Assembly: GCA_028583415.1 (NCBI GenBank) | Contig: CM053265.1 | Coordinates: 39,617,196-39,681,195 of the forward strand | DNA from: Protea cynaroides | Taxonomy: Eukaryota > Streptophyta > Magnoliopsida > Proteales > Proteaceae | Reading direction: 5' to 3' | Length of the DNA stretch: 64,000 nt | Shown here: positions 59,231 to 64,000 of the stretch, in pieces | Layout: every line of letters begins with the position of its first letter | Numbering within the stretch: the stretch's first letter is position 1 | Notes under the pieces: model-generated | The model's input: only the letters and a program-made list of their open reading frames with translations | Databases searched by the model: none | Told to the model about the DNA's origin: nothing | Program-made: the position numbers and the translations under genes

Positions 59231-59593
59231 ATAAGTCGATAACAGACTCTGTCACTTTATCAAGTGGAAAACCAGGTAGATCATTAGGGAACACATTTGG
59301 AAATTCTCGTACAACTTCTATATCTTCCATTCATGGTGCCTCTTTGGTAAGGTCCACCACATAAACATGGTATCCAACTCCATCATTTTTAAGGCATCTC
59401 TTAGCCTTTAGTGCAGAGAGAATGAGTTTTAGTTTACAAAGGAGTTTGGTCCCTTAAAAGTTGAGTTATTCACCATCCTGGCCTCTAAATGTCAATTTCA
59501 TTTTCGCACACAATAGATTCGCTGAGTGTCTGGCCAACCAATCCATCCCTAAGATGACGTCAAAATCTACCATCTTAAGTTGAATTAAGGTTG
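59231..59593 (-). pseudogene. Element D protease fragment
   Basis: Corresponds to MVDFDVILGMDWLARHS down to the protease-RT spacer. The catalytic DSG lies beyond element E and is not in the window. Cut at 59593 in the TLIQLKM segment. Confidence 0.75.
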
Positions 59594-61904
59594 TGTAAGA
59601 CCCGTGTCAATCTAACCCGGTCTTACCACCTTGAACCAGGTTTACCCATCATGGTCGAGTCAAATGAACCAAGGGCGTGAAGGAGATCGAGATCCCAAGT
59701 ATCAAATCGACCCAAAAACACTTAAAATAGGGGAAGGGTCGCATACCCAGCTAAGCAGGGTCAGACCTCCCAATACAGAAAGTCAGACCCTCAGTTTTGA
59801 AGGGAGGGTCAGACAGCTTAGGACCCTAGGGTCGACGGGATCATCGACCCTCCCATCGACCCTCGGTTACCGTAAGAAAATAAAATTAGGAAATTTCCTA
59901 ATTTTCGATTGGGATTCTTTCCTAATCTCAAAGGGACTTATTTTAGGATATTCCTACTCTATTTAAAGGACGTCCCTAAGACACTTTCACATCTTTCACA
60001 ACCCTAATTGAATTGAGAGAAAGAGAGGAGAAGGAAAAGAGGAAGAAGAAGGGCAAGGAAGAGAACATAGCAAAAAGGAGAAGAAATTCAGAGCAAAAGT
60101 AATCTTCTCAGGTATGGATACTGATTCCATGAGTTTCTACAGACCTTAGGTTAGTTACTGTTGAGAGTGTGATCTCGGAGAAACCCAAACCATCAACCTA
60201 TGGTTAGGTTTCCATGGAAAACCATAGAAGAATGCATGAAAGCTCTCTAGGTGGTTGATTCGTGGTTCCATACCATGGAATGAATGTTTAATGGAATGTA
60301 GAAGCAAGCCATAGGACCCCAAACAAGAAGAATGGATCAAAGAGAGGGAATTGGACCAAGTGCACAGAGGGTCGCATCAAGGGTCGATGACCATCTGACC
60401 CTAGGTGTTCCTGACCATCGACCCTCAGTGTTCGGGAAGTTCAGAGTTAAGGGAGGGTCGCACCCAGGGTCGATCCTGACTTTGACCCTACCACCGACCC
60501 TCAGTTAACAGCATGGTTTTTAAATTTGGAATTAATTATAATTAAATTCTATCGACTTTGTTAGGTCTTCTAGCAATATAATAACATTGTAAAGGTGATT
60601 TTAATGCTTGGAAAAGTATCTATTAGCAAGCTAAGGTGAGGAACCAGAACTCCAAACTAAATTGGTTAATAACAAAAACTATTTTCTATTTCTTGAGTCC
60701 TATGCCATGTTTGATTCTATGCGAATATGTTTGTAATGTGCATACAGCATGCCATCCAATATTTCTATTATTTGTTCATGCATATTTAATTTATTGTTTA
60801 TAACATGATGATGATGATGATGATAGGAATAGGCATGTGCTTGTATGTGTGTGGTGGATGTACTTGATGCGAACGAGTATCAGGGGAGGTGTGATGAGAA
60901 CGTCAATAAACGTTAACCTTTGGCGGGTCTCAGCACTTTAGTTATATCTCAAACTCAAGTCTTGTGCATTGGCATCGTCGTATCGCCATTACTTTAGCAG
61001 AACTATTATGTTGTAGAGTATCAGGGGAGGTGGTCTTGGTCCTTGTAGTCTCTGACTCTACTGGGGGGCGTTAGCTCTATCTCTATGGACATTCTGAGGG
61101 ATGCTGGGGTGAGGCCTTAGATACACTTTTGGCAATAGGATTGGTTAGTTGCGAGCCCAGTTTGCAGCCCTCGCCAGCAGGGTCTTACGTGTTGGTATGG
61201 CACTATATTGCAATAAATGTTAACCTTTGTTATATAATGTTCATGGTTGGGTGCATGTGAGTCGACGATAAACGTGATCTTCGGGTGACGTCACACACTT
61301 GTGTATAAAGGTGGGGTCAATAAACGCGACCTTTGGCTACCTAAACCTTTCTATTGCATACTGCAAACTTTAAAGCGGACCAAAGATATAAATTGATTTG
61401 CATGCATATGTATTGTTGCATTGTTTTGGCTACTCACTGAGCCGTGATGTGTGCTCACCCCTCGACGTTGAATATTTTTAGTTGATGATGCAGGTTATAC
61501 CGTTGAAGACTATGTGAATGCATCTGCGTACGGGAACGTAGCAGCGATGGAAGCTAAAGCTGAAGTGGATACACACGACTCCTCTTACGAGTGCAACTCG
61601 TGTCTATTTAATTAGATATTTTATAGGTTTCTTTATTGGATTTATTAAGACATGTATTTGGTATTTAAATATTTATGTCTCAGTTGAAAACAGAATAATT
61701 TACTATTATATTATTAATATCATTTTAGTTTCTCAGTTCATGTTATTATAAGACTTCCGCTATTGTGTATTTACTCTGATTATGATTACGGATGTGTGTA
61801 AGTGTAGATAATGCAGGGATAGCGTATTTGAGATCCTGGTTGAACCGTTGGTTTAGTAACGGTTCATCACATCATTCTGAATAGTGTATAATTGGGGTGT
61901 GACA
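59594..61904 (+). repeat. 5' LTR of element E
   Basis: 2311 bp, TGTAAGACCC to GTGTGACA. Box TATTTAAAG at 59960-59968; candidate donor CTCAG|GTATGG (exon end 60111). Arrays at about 59745-59865 and 60365-60505. (GAT)n near 60807. Confidence 0.96.
61494..61615 (+). CDS. U5 micro-ORF exon, element E LTR
   Basis: 122 nt from GCAG|GT to TAG, product core DYVNASAYGNVAAMEAKAEV, tail YECNSCLFN. Against the copy at 10142-10263 I count 30 base differences: 16 at third, 7 at first and 7 at second codon positions. Confidence 0.45.
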
Positions 61905-61907
61905 ACT

Positions 61908-61919
61908 TGGTATCAGAGC
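61908..61919 (+). other. Primer binding site, element E
   Basis: TGGTATCAGAGC, perfect initiator tRNA-Met complement, three bases after the LTR end. Confidence 0.95.
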
Positions 61920-62077
61920 ATCTCAGGTCTTGTCCGCTAAACTAACATACATTGGAGACAATTGTGAACTGAGATAGGATAAAAGTAAAAACAGTAATAT
62001 TAACACACTGTAAGCACAAGTGATGATTGAGACCAAATTTAAAAAGAGAATAATGCATCTATTAAAGGGAAAACAAG

Positions 62078-63541
62078 TTACATACAATGAGTGAGAGAAA
62101 AAAAACGTATATACATAACTAAAGCAGAGTACAGTCCACAACCCGGACAGTTACTCTGTAAGTATAGGAAAATAAAGTACACTCCAGAAGCTGGAGGCGA
62201 AGGAGGAGGCAGAGCCTCACGATCTCGGTCATAGTCCTCAGCATAGACTCTAGTTAACCAGGCTATCTGAGTCTGGGTCGTCTGTAGACTAGCTGTGAGA
62301 TGGGCTACCCTCTGATCAGTCACACGTTGTACCTCTATAAGCTCTCCCATCCGTGTGTCTAATATGCGATGGGCGGCTGACAACTCATCCACTCTCATAC
62401 GCTGAGCGTCTAGCAACTCCTCCATCCTCAGATCAGATCTGCGCTGAGCCTCCCTGATCTCCTGCAGCATCTCCATCATGTCAGAAGGTGGGAGTGAAGG
62501 ACCAGCCGCATGCGAAGGACCAGCCTCAGGTACAGGATCTGCCGCAGAAGAAGTACCAACACCAGCCGCATGCGTAGGTGAAGGCAGTGGTATCGTGTCA
62601 ACATCCATATACATGTTGTTGTCATCATCGACAGGATCCACATGGGCTCTAGCACCGGCAGCAGCAGCCTCAGCATCAGCCATCTCGATACGAGTGTGAG
62701 GGCGTACCATCGCGTTCCTCTCATCATCACTAACTTGGGCATCCTGCATACCCATCTTGCAGATTGCCTCCCAATCTAGAGGCGACGAGAAGGTCTTCTC
62801 CTGGATCTTCTCATCTACCAGGTCAACCCCCAAACGGGTCAGTAGGACTGTAATCATGCGTCCATAGGGTAGATTACCCCTATGACCAGACAATGTAGCA
62901 CTAATCATAGTCCGCATGATGATGTATGGAAGGTAGACGGGCTGGCGAGTGCAGATACTGTATATCAGAAACTAAGTCAGCTGAGAAACCCTCTCATAGT
63001 GCCCACTTTGCGGGATCAGATTATGTTGGATAATCTTGCAGAAGACCCGTGGAGCTGGACGCAAATAACAAGCTGTCATCTGCCATCGATCTGGACGGAG
63101 CAACTGATTGTCGATCTCTGCCCTCATCTCCATCTCAACAAACTGGGGCTCTCCAGGCGCACTGTACACCATGGGGCCATCAGAAGGAATGCCCAACAAG
63201 TCGGCCAGCTGTCGATAGTCGAAAGAGATATCTATCCCTTTGACGTAGCTGGTGATGCGCAACTCCTGACCATGCTCAACGTCATTGTAATTCCCCACCA
63301 CCTGGAGATTACAATAGAACTGGCGCACCAAATCCAGACATGTACACTCATCGTAGGTGATGACAGGGAGCCACCCCATATCACCAAAGGCTCCCTCTAC
63401 GTTGAATACGGCTAACTCAGCCAAGTTCACCATACGACCACCCTCAACCTTCTTACGGGCATAGTCAGCATACCGTGCCTCCGCTTCATTGGAACTGAAG
63501 CGAAGGGGATCATGAGCTCTGGGTACCTTGGTACGAGCCAT
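62078..63541 (-). pseudogene. Antisense leader ORF, element E copy (best preserved)
   Basis: One frame of 488 codons from ATG 63541, broken only by a TAG at 62972-62974 (CAG in element C). Residues 1-190: KKVEGGRMVNLAELAVFNV, FGDMGWLPVITYDE, VRQFYCNLQVVGNYND, ISFDYRQLADLLGIPSD, MEMRAEIDNQLLRPDRW, YLRPAPRVFCKII. Then IIMRTMISATLSGH, an acidic Pro/Ser-rich linker (PVDDDNNMYMDVD, SPTHAAG) and a coiled coil (IREAQRRSDLRMEELLDAQ and on). The usual TGA after SPPAS is GGA, so the frame runs on to 62078. Resembles PF20167-type plant transposon proteins. It is antisense to the genomic RNA leader; encoded function unknown. Confidence 0.8.
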
Positions 63542-63546
63542 GGTAT

Positions 63547-63989
63547 CTTCAAAACAAGAAAGAGAAGGAAAAATAAGGAAATTATGGGATAAAAATCCGA
63601 AATTGATTTAATAACGACGTAAGTTGACCATAAAGCCCCATTCCTCACCATACAAGTGGGAATGAGAACATAGGTAGGTCTAAACATATCGTACCACCCA
63701 CATGCAGTAGGAAATTTTAACTGACGAAATCCAATTTGAAGAAATTCAAAAAAAATAAAAAATGTCGACAAATTAGGGCAAAAAGAGAAAATTTCAAGTT
63801 TCTCGATAACCAACCGATGAAACTCAAAACATTTTGAGGGTTTTCGTTCTTCGAGACACCAATAACAAAAGCCCCCAATAAAAATCAAATTTTTACTGTT
63901 GGAAAAAGTTTAATTTGGAAAATACAAGTTAAATGTGCGAAAACCTGGAAATGGAAACCTAAAAACAGGTAAAAATGGGAAGACATACC
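63547..63989 (-). other. Predicted intron of the antisense gene, element E
   Basis: 443 bp; donor CTACAG|GTATGT at 63989, acceptor TTTTGAAG|ATACC at 63547 (CAG weakened to AAG). Same position and length as in A and C. Confidence 0.6.
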
Positions 63990-64000
63990 TGTAGGGATGA

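Larger units (their letters stand above)
55047..59593 (-). mobile_element. Element D internal region, Tekay-like, decayed
   Basis: Reading right to left: protease, RT, RNase H, integrase, chromodomain remnant, polypurine tract, LTR. It is the most damaged copy of the family. Interrupted by an unidentified insertion (55574-56917) and truncated at 59593 by element E. The part beyond E is outside the window. Confidence 0.88.
59594..64000 (+). mobile_element. Element E, Tekay-like, 5' part (continues past window)
   Basis: Inserted in D's protease, opposite orientation. 5' LTR, perfect primer site, leader with antisense ORF. Gag should begin to the right of the window. The left flank GGTTG (59589-59593) is the expected target duplication; its partner is not visible. 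It is the least decayed copy of this family here. Confidence 0.92.

Overview
This is repeat-rich intergenic DNA from a seed plant. It contains Ty3/Gypsy LTR retrotransposons of two plant-specific groups (Tekay/Del-like elements with a chromodomain, and a Tat/Ogre-like element with a second RNase H), initiator-Met tRNA primer sites, plant-type splice signals and degenerate plant mobile-domain ORFs. I see no host gene, tRNA, rRNA or CRISPR array. Species cannot be assigned. Nearly every base belongs to nested LTR elements, and all coding regions are damaged by stops, frameshifts or nested insertions.

Layout. 1-2098: minus-oriented LTR sitting in the integrase of a plus-strand Tekay-like element F (integrase 2099-3165, 3' LTR 3192-5576). 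5577-6474: AT microsatellite and a remnant mobile-domain ORF. 6475-16707: element A (minus, left end deleted) carrying a solo LTR at 8329-10546. 16708-17235 and 51433-52844: two halves of an older plus-oriented LTR (H) split by element C. 17236-51427: element C (minus), bounded by matching TATTG target duplications. It carries a solo LTR (21252-23629) and three LTRs instead of two, and its outermost LTR is split by element B. 32738-50270: element B (plus, Tat/Ogre-like, 17.5 kb), bounded by GCATG duplications. 52851-59593: element D (minus), with an unidentified 1.3-kb insertion. 59594-64000: 5' part of element E (plus), inserted in the protease of D.

The Tekay-like family has a consistent plan. 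The LTR is about 2.3 kb, with a TATA box between two arrays of GGGTCGA/TCGACCC motifs. After the initiator-Met primer site comes a leader that holds a long antisense ORF with its own 5' intron (seen in A, C and E), then a third motif array, then gag, protease, RT-RNase H, integrase and chromodomain, and a polypurine tract. Gag and the antisense gene are transcribed divergently from the region of the third array. The U5 part of at least seven LTRs also keeps a short reading frame of exactly 122 nt ending in TAG, with substitutions biased to third codon positions and splice-like borders.

The most unusual structures are: (1) the 5' LTR of element B, which is a palindrome of two 926-bp arms, so the element has a U5 terminus at both ends yet integrated with a proper target duplication; (2) the conserved antisense spliced gene in the leader; (3) the conserved U5 micro-ORF; (4) a 13-bp PBS/PPT fusion between two tandem LTRs of element C; (5) an array of about two dozen AGTC-loop hairpins in the 3' region of element B; (6) a cluster of seven Pumilio-type motifs in its leader.
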